NCBI GenBank assembly: GCA_023935145.1
Contig: CM043705.1
Span: forward strand, 87,330,084 to 87,394,083
Source of the DNA: Bretschneidera sinensis
Taxonomy: Eukaryota > Streptophyta > Magnoliopsida > Brassicales > Akaniaceae
Length of the DNA: 64,000 bases
Direction of reading: 5' to 3'
This document shows, piece by piece, positions 33,034 to 43,171 of this stretch. Within the stretch, counting starts at the first letter, position 1. Every line of letters begins with the position of its first letter. The notes beneath the pieces are model-generated. The model did not search any database. It was not told the DNA's origin and worked only from the letters and a program-made list of their open reading frames with translations. Position numbers and translations under genes: made by a program.

Positions 33034-36000
33034 ATGGCTGAATTGTACTTACCCCGGGTTATTACTACTGTTCTGGATGAATCTAATTATGTTGTGTGGG
33101 CTCAAGAAATGTCTAGTTTCCTCCGTGGACATAAATTGTGGCGTTATGTGACTGGAGATATCACTGAACCCAAGAAGAAGGACGACGACGATGTTGACAA
33201 ATATGTTGACCGTCTAGAGGATTGGGATAGTAAAAATCACCAGATTCTCACATGGTTTCGTGCCACTATTATCGCAGAAATCAAACTTCAATTTGGTACA
33301 CTCCATACAGCTAAAGAAGCTTGGGATCTTCTCCAACACCGCTACACCAGGGCAGACATCTCAAATCAGAATCGTCTTCTTTCCATCCTTCATAGTATGC
33401 GCCAAGAACCTGGACAAACTATCAACAGCTTTTTATCTCAGATGACTGCCGTGTGGAACCAGTTAGCTCTCACTGAGCCAACTTGGGAATGCACAAAAAA
33501 CGCAGATGTTCATGGAAAGTACCGAACTGAGACACGCATTATGCAATTCTTGATGGGCTTGAGAGAGGAATTTGAACCTGTACGAGCTTCAATCCTACAC
33601 CGAGGCGCAATACCTCCCCTAAACGACGTCCTTTCTGATCTACTCAGTGAGGAAACACGTCTCGCCACATTACAAGGATCTCATACAGATGTTGCCCATG
33701 CAGCACTTGTTGCTCTTGCCATGCCAGCTGCCAAGACAAACCCATACCAGAAGCCCTTATATTGCAAGTATTGTCATTCACAAGGGCATGAATTGCTTAA
33801 ATGTCCTTCTCGCCTATGTAAAGTCTGCAGAGAACTGGGTCACTATCTTGCAGACTGCCCTAAAATTCCTTCTGGAAATCAGTCAAATGGGAACCAATAT
33901 CGCTCATGAGGCTCATACAATCGGCTCTATTCCAAGCCAAAGAATATTGCTGCTGTAGCCACTGATGCTACACCAACTTCATCCAGCTCTTCACCTAATT
34001 GGAGTGGTTTATGCACCATTCTTACCGAGGCTCTAACTAAAACTGGTAACAATATAGCCATGTCAGCTACACCAGGTACATCCCGATAGTATTTTGATTC
34101 TGCTTGTTGCAATCATATGACTTCTGATACCTCCATATTTTCCTCTAAAACCCGTGATGAGCATGCACCTACTATTCATACTACCAATAGATCAAATATG
34201 TTGGTCAGCCACACTGGACATGTTGATAGTTCTCATTTGTCTCTCCTTGATACATATTTGGTTTCTAATCTTACGCTTAACCTTATATCTGTTGGACAAC
34301 TATGTGATCTTGGACTTGATTTGCATTTTTCTTCTACTGGTTGTCTTGTGCAGGACCCTCAGACAGGAAAACTCCTTGGAACCGGCCGTAAAGTTGGACG
34401 CCTCTTTGAGCTTACTCACCTACAAGTCCTATCCTCACCATCACCAAACCAATCAGCCGCATCCATCCCAACACTCTCTCCCCTTGAATTGTGGCACTCT
34501 CGGTTAGGTCACACTTCATCCAGCCCTCTACGTTCTCTTATTTCTAGTGGTCAGTTAGGATCACTTCAGCACGAGTCTTTTCATTATATTCATTGTCAAC
34601 TTGCAAAACAATCAGCTTTACCGTTTAATGAGAGTCAGTCTATTTCCCTTGCACCTTTTGATTTAGTACATTCTGACGTTTGGGGGCCTTCTCCTCATAC
34701 ATCAATGGGTGGTGCTCGTTATTTTGTTATATTTGTGGATGACTATTCTCGTTATACTTAGTTGTTTCTTATGAAAAGCAGATCTGAACTCTTTCAAATA
34801 TATTCAGATTTTTCTTCTATGGTTCAAACTCAATTCTCTCAGAATATCAAAATTTTTCGTTCAAATAATGCAATGGAATATAAAGACCGTGTTTTTCTAA
34901 ACCTACTTCACAAAAATGGCACGCTTTCCCACCGCTCGTGCCCTGGAACCTCCCAACAAAATGGACGAGCCGAACACAAACATAGACATATTCTTGACAC
35001 CGTTCGTGCTCTACTCATTTCGTCATCATGTCCTGAACGTTTTTGGGGTGATGCTGCCTTAACCGCAGTGTACACAATCAATCGTGTCCCTTCCGCTACA
35101 ATCCAAAATCAGTCTCCATTCGAGTGTGTTTTCGGTAAACCTCCTGATTACTCTAACCTCAGAGTCTTTGGTTGCGCTTGTTTTGTTCTTCTCAAACCAC
35201 ATGAACACAACAAATTACAACCAAGGGCTCATCTGTGTTGTTTCATTGGATATGGTATTGAACATAAGGGGTATCAGTGCTAGGATCTTATTTCTAAAAC
35301 TCTTCGTCTCTCTCGTCATGTCATTTTTTGGGAACATCAAATGTTCTCTTCCTTACGGTCGTTTGACATGTCAACCATCACTAACTTCAGATTCTTTACT
35401 GATCCATCTATTGAGTTATTTCCTGAGAATCCAGTTTCAGGTACTGTTGAGTCCACCTCCGAATCACCAGCTGATATCACCCCTTCCGTTTCGGACCCAG
35501 CTCTAGCTCCAGAACCCTCAACTGACCTCACCTCTCCAACTCAATCGGTCGTGCTCGAGGATATTCCTATGTCTGATGAGTCTGCACCAACTCCCTCTGA
35601 GAGCCACCCTCCAGATCACCCCCGCAGATCTACCAGGGTAACTCATCCCCCTTCTCATCTTGCTGATTACCATTGTGATTATCATTGTTTTTCCACTATA
35701 CTTTATCTGCATGAGCCTCAATCCTATAAGGAGGCTAGTACTAATCCACTTTGGAAGAAAGCAATGGATGAAGAACTTCAGGCCCTAGCTAAAACTCATA
35801 CCTGGGATATTGTTGATCTGCCCCCTGGAAAAACTCCTATTGGGTGTAAATGGGTGTTTAAGATCAAGACACTTTCTGATGGCTCTATTGAACGATATAA
35901 AGCCCGACTTGTTGCCAAGGGATTTGCTCAGAAATATAGAATTGACTATGAAGAGACATTTGCTCCAGTGGTGAGGCTCACATCTGTCCGTACACTCCTT

Positions 36001-37242
36001 GTTGTCGCTGCCATTCGAAGATGGACTCTATTTCAAATGGATGTTAAAAATGCATTTCTCAATGGGGATCTTCTTGAGGAAGTCTATATGTATACACCTC
36101 CCGGCTTGGATGCCCCTCGAAACAAAGTTTGTCTCCTTTGCCGTGCCCTATATGGTTTGAAACAAGCTCCACGTGCCTGGTTTGCCAAATTCAGCACTAC
36201 CATTCATCAGTTTGGGTTCACACTGAGTGCTCATGATTCAACTCTGTTTATCTGCCATACTGCCAACGGTATTATCATTCTTTTACTATACGTGGATGAT
36301 ATGGTTATTACTGGAGATGATCTACATGGTATTTCTGAACTCAAAAAGTTTCTCAGTGGCCAATTCGAGATGAAAGATCTTGGCCTGCTCACCTATTTTC
36401 TTGGCCTCGAAATCTCATCTAATTCTGATGGATTTTTTCTCTCTCAGGCCAAATATGCCTCGGACCTCCTTTCCAAGGCTGGGATCACTGACTCAACCAC
36501 TGCCACTACTCCTCTCGAGTCGAACATCAAATTTACCCCACTCGATGGTTCACCTCTTCAGGATGCCACTCTATATCGTCAACTAGTTGGAAGTCTTGTA
36601 TATCTTACTGTCACTCGCCCTGACATTGCCTATGCCGTTCATTAGGTCAGTCGGTTCTTGTTCGCTCCTCGGACCACCCATTACTCGGCTGTTCTTCGCA
36701 TTCTTAGGTACGTCAAGGGTACTTTATTTCATGAGCTTCATTTCTCAGCACAGTCTGCCCCCGTTTTACAAGCCTATTCTGATGTCGATTGGGCCGGAGA
36801 CCCCACCGACAGACGTTCAACCACTGCTTACTGTTTCTTTTTGGGCAATTCTCTCATTTTCTGGCGTAGTAAGAAACAAACTGTGGTTGCTCGCTCTAGT
36901 ACTAAAGCTGAATATCGTGCCATGGCTGATGCAACTCAAGAACTTCTCTGGCTTTGATGGTTACTCGCTGACATGGGTATCTATTCTCCTGCTGCCACTA
37001 TCCTACACTGTGACAATAGGAGTGCTATTCAAATCGCTCACAGTGATGTCTTCCACGAGCGTACAAAACACATCGAGAATGATATTCACTTCATCTGTGA
37101 TCACATTCTCCAGAATAGGGTTCGTTTACAATCCGTCAGTTCAGCCGATCAGACAACTGACATTTTCACTAAGGCTCATCCACCCGGACGCTTTCACTCT
37201 CTGGTTTCCAAACTCAAGTTCACCTCCCACTTACCGCCTTGA
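33034..37242 (+). pseudogene. Copia gag-pol polyprotein, six in-frame stops
   Basis: The frame starts at ATG 33034 (MAELYLPRV). Gag ends with two CCHC knuckles (CKYCHSQGHELLKC and CKVCRELGHYLADC). Then come a protease-like FDSACC, an integrase with SDVWGP and QNGRAEH, a reverse transcriptase with FQMDVKNAFLNG and LLYVDD, and RNase H with SDVDWAG and KAEY. Stops lie at 33907 (TGA), 34087 (TAG), 34759 (TAG), 35281 (TAG), 36643 (TAG) and 36955 (TGA). All segments share one frame, with no indel shifts. Further damage: protease DSA for DSG, integrase SNNAMEY for the usual SDNA-type Asp, and a zinc-finger Cys replaced by Tyr (HYIHC). It is non-functional. Confidence 0.94.
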
Positions 37243-37255
37243 GTTTGAGGGGGGA

Positions 37256-37471
37256 TGTTAATGTATTATATGGACTTAGTGCCACATTGGTTGTGTATAG
37301 CTTTGCTTCTCCTATTAGCTTGTATAAATAGGATAATCCCACATTGGTTATGTATAGCATTACTTCTCCTATTAGCTTATATAAATAGGATAGCTCCCTT
37401 TGTAAGTAAATCACACCATTCAATACAATTCTTCTTTTTGTATTGTCTCACTTCCTCTCTTAAATTCAACA
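37256..37471 (+). repeat. Copia 3' LTR
   Basis: This 216-bp LTR is preceded by the polypurine tract and followed by the second ACATT. Confidence 0.93.
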
Positions 37472-37476
37472 ACATT

Positions 37477-37917
37477 CATTCTCTTTCTCCCATGGATGGT
37501 TGTACCTGTTCGTGTTCCACATGTGCTCAGAACATGTAAGAATTTCTCTTGAATTAAAAATATATTTTGACATCCATGACGATCAAGAAGTCGGTGTCTT
37601 TCCCTTAAATTGTGTAGCAAAAATAATGAGAGGCATGTGCATCTGTAGTTTGGCATTCATAGGCAGGACTACAAGTATTTAAATTTTTGAGTACACAAGA
37701 AAGACAATTCACTCCAGATAATTAATGTTGATTCCCAGGGACCTGAAATGTTTCCTTATAATAATGTGACATGTTAGGGGGAAAATGAGACATGTAGGGT
37801 CCTATTTCATTGATAAATTAATAATGTCTTTGGTTTGTCATAATCCAGAGGGTTTCAGGATCGAGTCACAACAAAAGCACTTTCTTGCATAGACAGTACA
37901 GTAATTAATAAATCTTC
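37477..37917. other. Spacer after Copia element
   Basis: AT-rich sequence of the foreign block with no recognisable gene. The frames at 37420-37656 and 37500-37682 show no domain. Confidence 0.5.
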
Positions 37918-38016
37918 TCAAGGAGAGAAAGGAGAAAGAGAGGGTGTCATTCCTCCAGCAACCAAAGCACACTTATTCCAGATTCTGACACTGTTAGGCA
38001 GAGTTACAGACGTGTT
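37918..38016 (-). pseudogene. C-terminal fragment of a prolamin-like gene
   Basis: About 32 codons resemble the last part of the 40821-41258 product: SVTLPNSVRIWNKCALVAGG against the family end LPKSKQVWDKCVLVASA. The final family cysteine and the preceding W-N-K are kept. The signal peptide and the other five cysteines are missing; upstream sequence on the same strand does not match the family. It lies about 100 bp downstream of a complete paralog, so it is probably the tail of an older tandem copy. Confidence 0.7.
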
Positions 38017-38115
38017 TTCTCTAAATTTATCAATTTTACAACATTGGCCTCTCCTAATTTTTTTTTTTTCATACTTAAGGGAAATTGAGACCAAAACTAA
38101 CAATAAACCTAATCA

Positions 38116-38508
38116 TCAATAACTTTCTGTCTCTAATTCACACTTATTCCATACTTGTGAACTCCTAACTGCAGTAACAGAAGCACTGCCAGAAAACGCT
38201 GGTGTTTTGCTAATAACATTAAACAGTTGATCGTGGCAAAGTCGCCCCATCACCGTCAGCTTCTTACAACAATCCTTCGATACAACCGCAGCCTTATTAT
38301 TTCCGCTGATGGGAGTATTCTTCAAAAATATAAGGTTGAAAACCTCTTCTCCGCATTTTAGGCCTAATTTCACTGCGCAACGGGAGTTAAGATCATCAAC
38401 TTGTGAAGCCTCAGGTGACATTGCTTCTTCTAATCCAAATGATGGTGAGATTAATTTTGACACATAAATTAGAAATGTTGCCACCATTATAAAACTGAAG
38501 TTTGTCAT
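38116..38508 (-). CDS. Divergent prolamin-like secreted protein
   Basis: The 130-aa product has a signal peptide (about residues 1-25, FSFIMVATFLIYVSKLISPS) and six cysteines at 44, 52, 80, 81, 91 and 123. The spacing (7, 27, 0, 9, 31) equals the array genes except for a longer second loop containing NTPISGNNKAAVVSKD. Conserved family residues are K-C-G-E-E-V-F, C-C-K-K-L, L-C-H and S-x-Q-V-W-N-K-C. A TATAAATA box on the minus strand (38561-38568) lies about 55 bp upstream. It is intact, intronless and clearly older than the array copies. Confidence 0.83.
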   Translation of the reverse strand: MTNFSFIMVATFLIYVSKLISPSFGLEEAMSPEASQVDDLNSRCAVKLGLKCGEEVFNLIFLKNTPISGNNKAAVVSKDCCKKLTVMGRLCHDQLFNVISKTPAFSGSASVTAVRSSQVWNKCELETESY

Positions 38509-38560
38509 TGTGAATTTCTCTTTTGTGTTGGATTGGATGGAGAGGGGATTTATATTGGTG

Positions 38561-38568
38561 TATTTATA
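38561..38568 (-). promoter_or_regulatory. TATA box of the 38116-38508 gene
   Basis: TATAAATA on the minus strand, in the context ccctataaatacacc, about 53-60 bp upstream of the ATG at 38508. Confidence 0.65.
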
Positions 38569-39805
38569 GGGTAGTGGGTGAAATGGTTTTCACATTTGAA
38601 AAACGTATGCTATATACATTTAATTTGTCTTAATTGTTGTTGTTAAATTCATCAATAGAGGACAATTATTAGTATTGGTGTTGCAACGTAACTAGCACAC
38701 TGTCTGAATTTTAAAAACAGATGTTGATATATCAATATTCATTCTTAATTCGACAAAGAAACTTTAAAAATATTTCAACACTCTAAACAAACATTGAAGT
38801 TTGACATCTAAATACCAACAAATTAAAATCCAAAATGACCTGCAATAGTAACTTCTATGAGGGTCAAATGTCGCGTTATTATTAATGGACTATCCGTGTG
38901 TAAAAAAGTGGGTGTTGAAGTATCAGTGCTCTTAATGAAAGCAGAGTTTACAAGTGAACCATATGAAGAAGCTCAGCCCAGCCTGTAAATGGATTGGATT
39001 CGGCTCAACAATGAGTTAACAATTTAATTCACTGAAAGTGAAAACAAATACAAACAGTTCATGAAGAAATCCCTGGAGTGCCAGATTAGGCATGTTTATC
39101 GTGAGCTAATCATAGAATCGCTGGACATGAAGGCCTTTCGTTGTTAGGTCAAGCACCTCAGGACTTAGAGAGGCTGCTTTGTAATGATGTGGCTGGGCTT
39201 TTAGTGCCCAGGATTGTCAGTGAGTAGAGTGTTTGTTTCGTGGGCTTGCCTATTGTTAATCACAAAAAAAAAAAAAAAAAAATCTCTTCAGAAAAATGGT
39301 TGTACAATTGAATTCACAAATACAATTGGAACTACATCGTTAAGCACAAAAAGCTATTTGTGAGCCCAGTGCTTCAATCAAAGTCAAAGTTTCTCTTGTA
39401 TGCCATCATCTCCTACACGCAAAATCTTATGCCGACGGAGTGTAATGTTAACAAGTTCACATCTGAATTCTCCTAAAAAAACCTTTTACTTTTTTTAATG
39501 CTAAGGCTAAATGTAGTTTTATTTGAATGCATCGCAAAATCTATTGCGAACCAATGCGCTCAACCTTATTGAGAAATTCTTACGTATTTTCGGAATATAC
39601 TTGATTTATATTTTGGATGAGATCATGATCATCCATTATATCACGTTTAATATAAAATTGAATGATATTGGGTGAACAATTTTTTGATAATACTCTAATA
39701 TATTATAACTTGTATTTGTATCCGCAACAATTATTTGTAATTCCATCAAATTAAAACTTCAAATGAATTATAATTCTAAGCATCCAAACGCATCACTAAT
39801 GTCAT
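38569..39805. other. Intergenic, foreign block, with a possible LINE tail
   Basis: AT-rich DNA. Around 39100-39262 a plus-strand stretch of higher GC has a short frame (PQDLERLLCNDVAGLLVP) ending in a stop, then about 40 bp, then a run of about 19 A. This is the layout of a non-LTR retrotransposon or retrocopy 3' end, not proven. Nothing else is seen. Confidence 0.4.
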
Positions 39806-39899
39806 TCAATTTTGAAATAAAAGATGAAATTTTGTCATGTGATATTCATCTGGTACAGGACAAGAAAAACTCAGATTTAAACCTATGAAGAGGGAGAAG

Positions 39900-40138
39900 C
39901 AAAAGGTGATGTAGACCATACAATTGAAACACGTACACTTATTCCATACTTTTTTACTCTTAGGAGCAGTATTCACCATTCCGATATGACAATCATTTTC
40001 TATAATTACAAGATTTTGACAACATTCGTTAGTAACTTTCTCATTCCTAAACATATAACCAAATTGCAAGAAATAACGTGAATGCCTTTGCCCTCCATTG
40101 AGTTGTTCACTCTCAGCTACTTGCCGTGTACCAACCAT
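39900..40138 (-). pseudogene. Decayed prolamin-like gene
   Basis: On the minus strand the middle of the family domain is recognisable: VTNECCQNLVIIENDCHIGMV, then a deletion, then APKSKKVWNKC. The signal peptide and the first two cysteines are not in this frame; a shifted frame just upstream gives a weak match to the K-E-V-F-T region, pointing to a frameshift. About 20 residues between the fifth and sixth cysteines are missing. It is closest to the G2/G3 type (CCQNL). Confidence 0.7.
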
Positions 40139-40246
40139 GTTGTCATAAAAAAATCATCTCTCTTTATTATATATAAAGGAAGTCCTAGAAAGTTTACACT
40201 CATAATTAATTTGTAAATCAGCTTAGTTTTCTACTTAAGCTTGGTC

Positions 40247-40440
40247 ATGGAGGACGACGAGCAAAACAACCACATGAAAATAAAGCAAAAACCTGTCGAT
40301 CTAATCAGCAGTTTACCCGATGCCATAATCCAACATATCTTTTTCTTTCTTGACCATCAAAGAAAGCATCAAAAACAGTGTCTTATCGACGAGATGGGAT
40401 CGAGTTCACCAGCTGGCAAAGTTAAGCATTAAGTCTAGTT
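40247..40440 (+). pseudogene. F-box protein fragment, frameshifted
   Basis: From the ATG near 40247 the frame gives an acidic start and then an F-box N-terminus (DLISSLPDAIIQHIFFFL). At about 40360 the F-box continues in a different frame with NSVLSTRW, the hallmark of plant F-box/LRR/FBD proteins, followed by DRVHQLAKL. The rest of the F-box and all C-terminal repeats are absent. It is a truncated pseudogene unless an unusual intron spans the shift. Confidence 0.75.
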
Positions 40441-40820
40441 CTGATATTATTGTAAGTGGGGCTGTTCCTCCAAGCACTGAGTCAGTTGTATTTCAAGATG
40501 CACTATTACTTTAAGTTAATAAATTAGAAGTTTAAAAAAAGAAGTTCCAAAGTTCTTTTAAAATTTAATTTTTAGATGAGAAAAGAAAATTAAGCTAGCG
40601 CTATCTCGGTTTTAATCTGTGTTATTTTGATATATATGTAAGGTAACTTGAGTTAATATTTTTGAGTGATGGGTCTGCGATGTTAAAAATGGTATTACAA
40701 CTAATTTGAAGTAGTGTTTTATCGATCTGGATTATCATCATTTCAATTAAAAAAAAAAGGTACAAAGGTTGAAGAACACCAATCAATCTAAATCTAAATC
40801 TTAATTAATTAAGACTTTAA

Positions 40821-41258
40821 TTAATAAGAGCTAGGAGCTGGTGCCATAGCTGAAGCAACTAACACACACTTATCCCATACTTGTTTACTCTTTGGCAAAG
40901 CCTCAGTAGCATTTGCTTTCATATCAGGAGTATCGATAACACTTTTAACCAACTCATCATGGCATCGTTTTCCCGCTTTAACAAGTTTTTTACAGCAATT
41001 ATGACGGACTCCTTTTCCGTTCTTGAATATGCTACGGTAAATTTCTTCACCACAATTAGGGCAAAGACTGCTACTGCATCTCTCTAAGAACGTGAATTCT
41101 TTGATGTAAGCTGGACTTATTGAGGGAGATGTCGAAGAATAGTCATCATCCGCAGACGCAGCTCCTACGCTAATGATCCTTGCTGAAACCTCTGGTAATA
41201 AAATTAATGCAATGCTTAAGAAAACAACAATGGTGGAGAAAATTTTACACCCAGCCAT
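40821..41258 (-). CDS. Divergent prolamin-like secreted protein with an extra cysteine
   Basis: The 145-aa product has a signal peptide (about residues 1-27, IFSTIVVFLSIALILLPEVSA) and a Ser/Asp-rich linker (28-55, like the G1 linker in position but less acidic). The cysteine domain has C61, C69, C88, C89, C99 and C131 plus an extra C66 (ERCSSSLCPNC). The sequon N116-A-T corresponds to N120 of G1. The end MAPAPSSY resembles the G1 end SAPLSFEY. The frame is intact. It may represent the G1-type ancestor that predates the array; this is inference. Confidence 0.83.
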   Translation of the reverse strand: MAGCKIFSTIVVFLSIALILLPEVSARIISVGAASADDDYSSTSPSISPAYIKEFTFLERCSSSLCPNCGEEIYRSIFKNGKGVRHNCCKKLVKAGKRCHDELVKSVIDTPDMKANATEALPKSKQVWDKCVLVASAMAPAPSSY

Positions 41259-41837
41259 GGCGTATTTTGAGACTTAAAAAACTTTTATTTTACTTTTTTT
41301 TGAAAATAAATTTATTGATTGTTACGAAGGGATTAATTTACTTGGCGAAAAATTATCTGTTAATTAATTTATAAGGTGAGAAAAGAAGTGTTATTAGATT
41401 AATAATTAATTTCAATAAGTTACTTCTAACGTTGATTTCATTATTTTTGGTTGATCTTCATTAAGATCGTACTTAATGGTCAGTTTGTTCTCAGAGAAAT
41501 AATATATCTTCTTTAATATATAAATGGTAACTTACAATCAATGTGTTGGGGTCTTTTCGATATGAAGACCTTTATTGATTAATGTCACATTAGACTATTC
41601 AATAATCCAACGCTAACACGATATCGATTTATTAGGTTATTGGAGTGTTGGAATTTTACATAAATAAAATCACACAACCACAAAAAAAAAAATAAATAAA
41701 TTTGGTAACCAAAATTTACATGACCATCTATCACTATCTCAAAACCCTGTTATACCATCTTAAATAACCCAACCCTTAATTATTATAGTACCATAAAACT
41801 TCAGATAATTACAAATAAAAAAATCCTACAACATTGT
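41259..41837. other. Intergenic, foreign block
   Basis: AT-rich DNA upstream of the 40821-41258 gene, presumably holding its promoter, up to the truncated Gypsy LTR. No clear TATA box at a normal distance and no gene are seen. Confidence 0.45.
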
Positions 41838-42223
41838 CTAGAACGGGCCATGGGCTCAGATCAGGCCCAAAAAGCCCTAGTCTGATTGAAAATGGGCCAA
41901 TGAACAAAACCTGAAGTTATCAGGCTCGACATTTTTAAGCCAAAAAATGACGTTTAAGCCCTCAAATTGGCAGTTTACTGTTTTTAGGAAACTTTTTATT
42001 TTAGTTATTTTAATTTCAGCCTTAATTTATTTTTTCCTATTTTGTTTCGACCTTATAAATAAGGTCTTAGGGTTTCATAAACATTATTATTGAATTTGCA
42101 TAATTTTAAATAAACATCAGAGCTGTTTCTCTGCATTGTTTTTTAGGGTTTTTTCTTGTGTTACTCCCTGTGAACGATCTGTTCGACTAGCCTGCAGAAT
42201 AATCGCTATTCTGCCCGGCGTCA
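41838..42223 (+). mobile_element. Truncated Gypsy LTR (same family as 8481-13685)
   Basis: This matches the LTR of the Gypsy element in reverse orientation: it starts at ctagaacgggcc and ends ...ctgcccggcgtca. About 69 bp of the sense 5' end of the LTR are missing, and no target duplication is visible. It lies exactly at the edge where array unit sequence resumes, so it may mark a recombination point. Confidence 0.9.
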
Positions 42224-42715
42224 CTTTTCTTAGAATAAATTCTAACAAAAAAAGTGTTCAATCAAATATCGTAGATGGGTGTAGGGGAAGACACAGGTCG
42301 TCGACCTGAGCTTTAATTTGGTTACTAAAGCTCGGCTTGAGTTATTTATGGTCTTTTCGAACTTGAGCCAAGAATGAAAATTTAGACTTAAGCTTCGCTC
42401 GCATTTATTTTCCACAAACTTAAGCTCGAATCAGCTTCAAGCTCAAACGAGCCCGATCTCCAACCCTTTGAGCTCCAACTTTCGACCTGAGTATATAGAT
42501 TATGATATTTATAGTCTAAATAAAAGTATATATTCATTTTAGAATAAAAATATTTTTACTATATATATATGTAAAATTGAATTAATTGACATGGAAAGAA
42601 CAGACATTAATTGTTTGACATGAGTTTATTTAAATTACAGAATTCTTATTTTACATTTAAGAAATCTTGATTTAATATGGTACAAGACAGAAACATATAT
42701 AAAAAGAAAAAAAAC
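42224..42715. other. End of unit tail before unit 3
   Basis: Unit tail sequence resumes here, equivalent to about 49735-50208, including the ctcgagc-rich stretch. No gene is seen. Confidence 0.75.
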
Positions 42716-43171
42716 TTAATATTCAAAAGAGAGAGGAGCAGATGAATCAGATCCAAAATCCAAAACACATTTATTCCAAAATTGTTTACTTTTGGGAATA
42801 CCTAAAGATGAATTTGCTTTAAAATGATTCAATGAGAAAATGGTTCTCACCAATGCAGTGTGGCACTCTTTTCCCGCTGCCATAAGTGTTCTGTAACAAT
42901 TTTCAGTAACTGTAACATTCTCGAACATATACATGAATACTTGTTTCCCGCACTCTGTAATCATCTTTTCAGAACAGCTTCACAAAAAATTGGCATACTC
43001 TAGTGAAGGTTCTGGTGACAAAATTTTGAATTCGGTTCCAGGTGGATACGCGTAATATTCATCTTCTTCCGCTGAGGGACTAATATTTTCTGTTGCTGCA
43101 AATGTGAGTGACATCATTGTTGTGGCTAAGAACAACGCCACAAGGATAGAGAACAGCTCTAACTTTCCCAT
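42716..43171 (-). pseudogene. G1, unit 3: interrupted by one nonsense codon
   Basis: All 151 codons align with the intact G1 genes, but codon 64 (42980-42982) is TGA where units 2, 4 and 5 have CAA (Gln), just before the first domain cysteine C66. The rest keeps all six cysteines and the C-terminus in frame. The product would be a leader plus acidic linker of 63 residues, similar in extent to the G1 part of the unit 1 chimera. The promoter and TATA (43253-43263) are kept. Confidence 0.88.

Larger units (their letters stand above)
32390..37471 (+). mobile_element. Copia LTR retrotransposon, TSD ACATT
   Basis: LTRs of 216 bp (32390-32605 and 37256-37471) begin TGTTAATG and end TTCAACA. Target duplications ACATT lie at 32385-32389 and 37472-37476. 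The primer site TGGTATCAGAGC follows directly at 32606 and a purine tract (gaggggggat) abuts the 3' LTR. The LTRs differ at 6 positions by eye. The interior has the Copia order gag, protease, integrase, reverse transcriptase, RNase H in one frame with six in-frame stops. Confidence 0.96.

Noticed and set aside
36587..37261. 224-aa plus-strand frame over the Copia RNase H region
   Set aside because: The real Copia frame (SDVDWAG, KAEY) is the other one; this is an overlapping chance frame.
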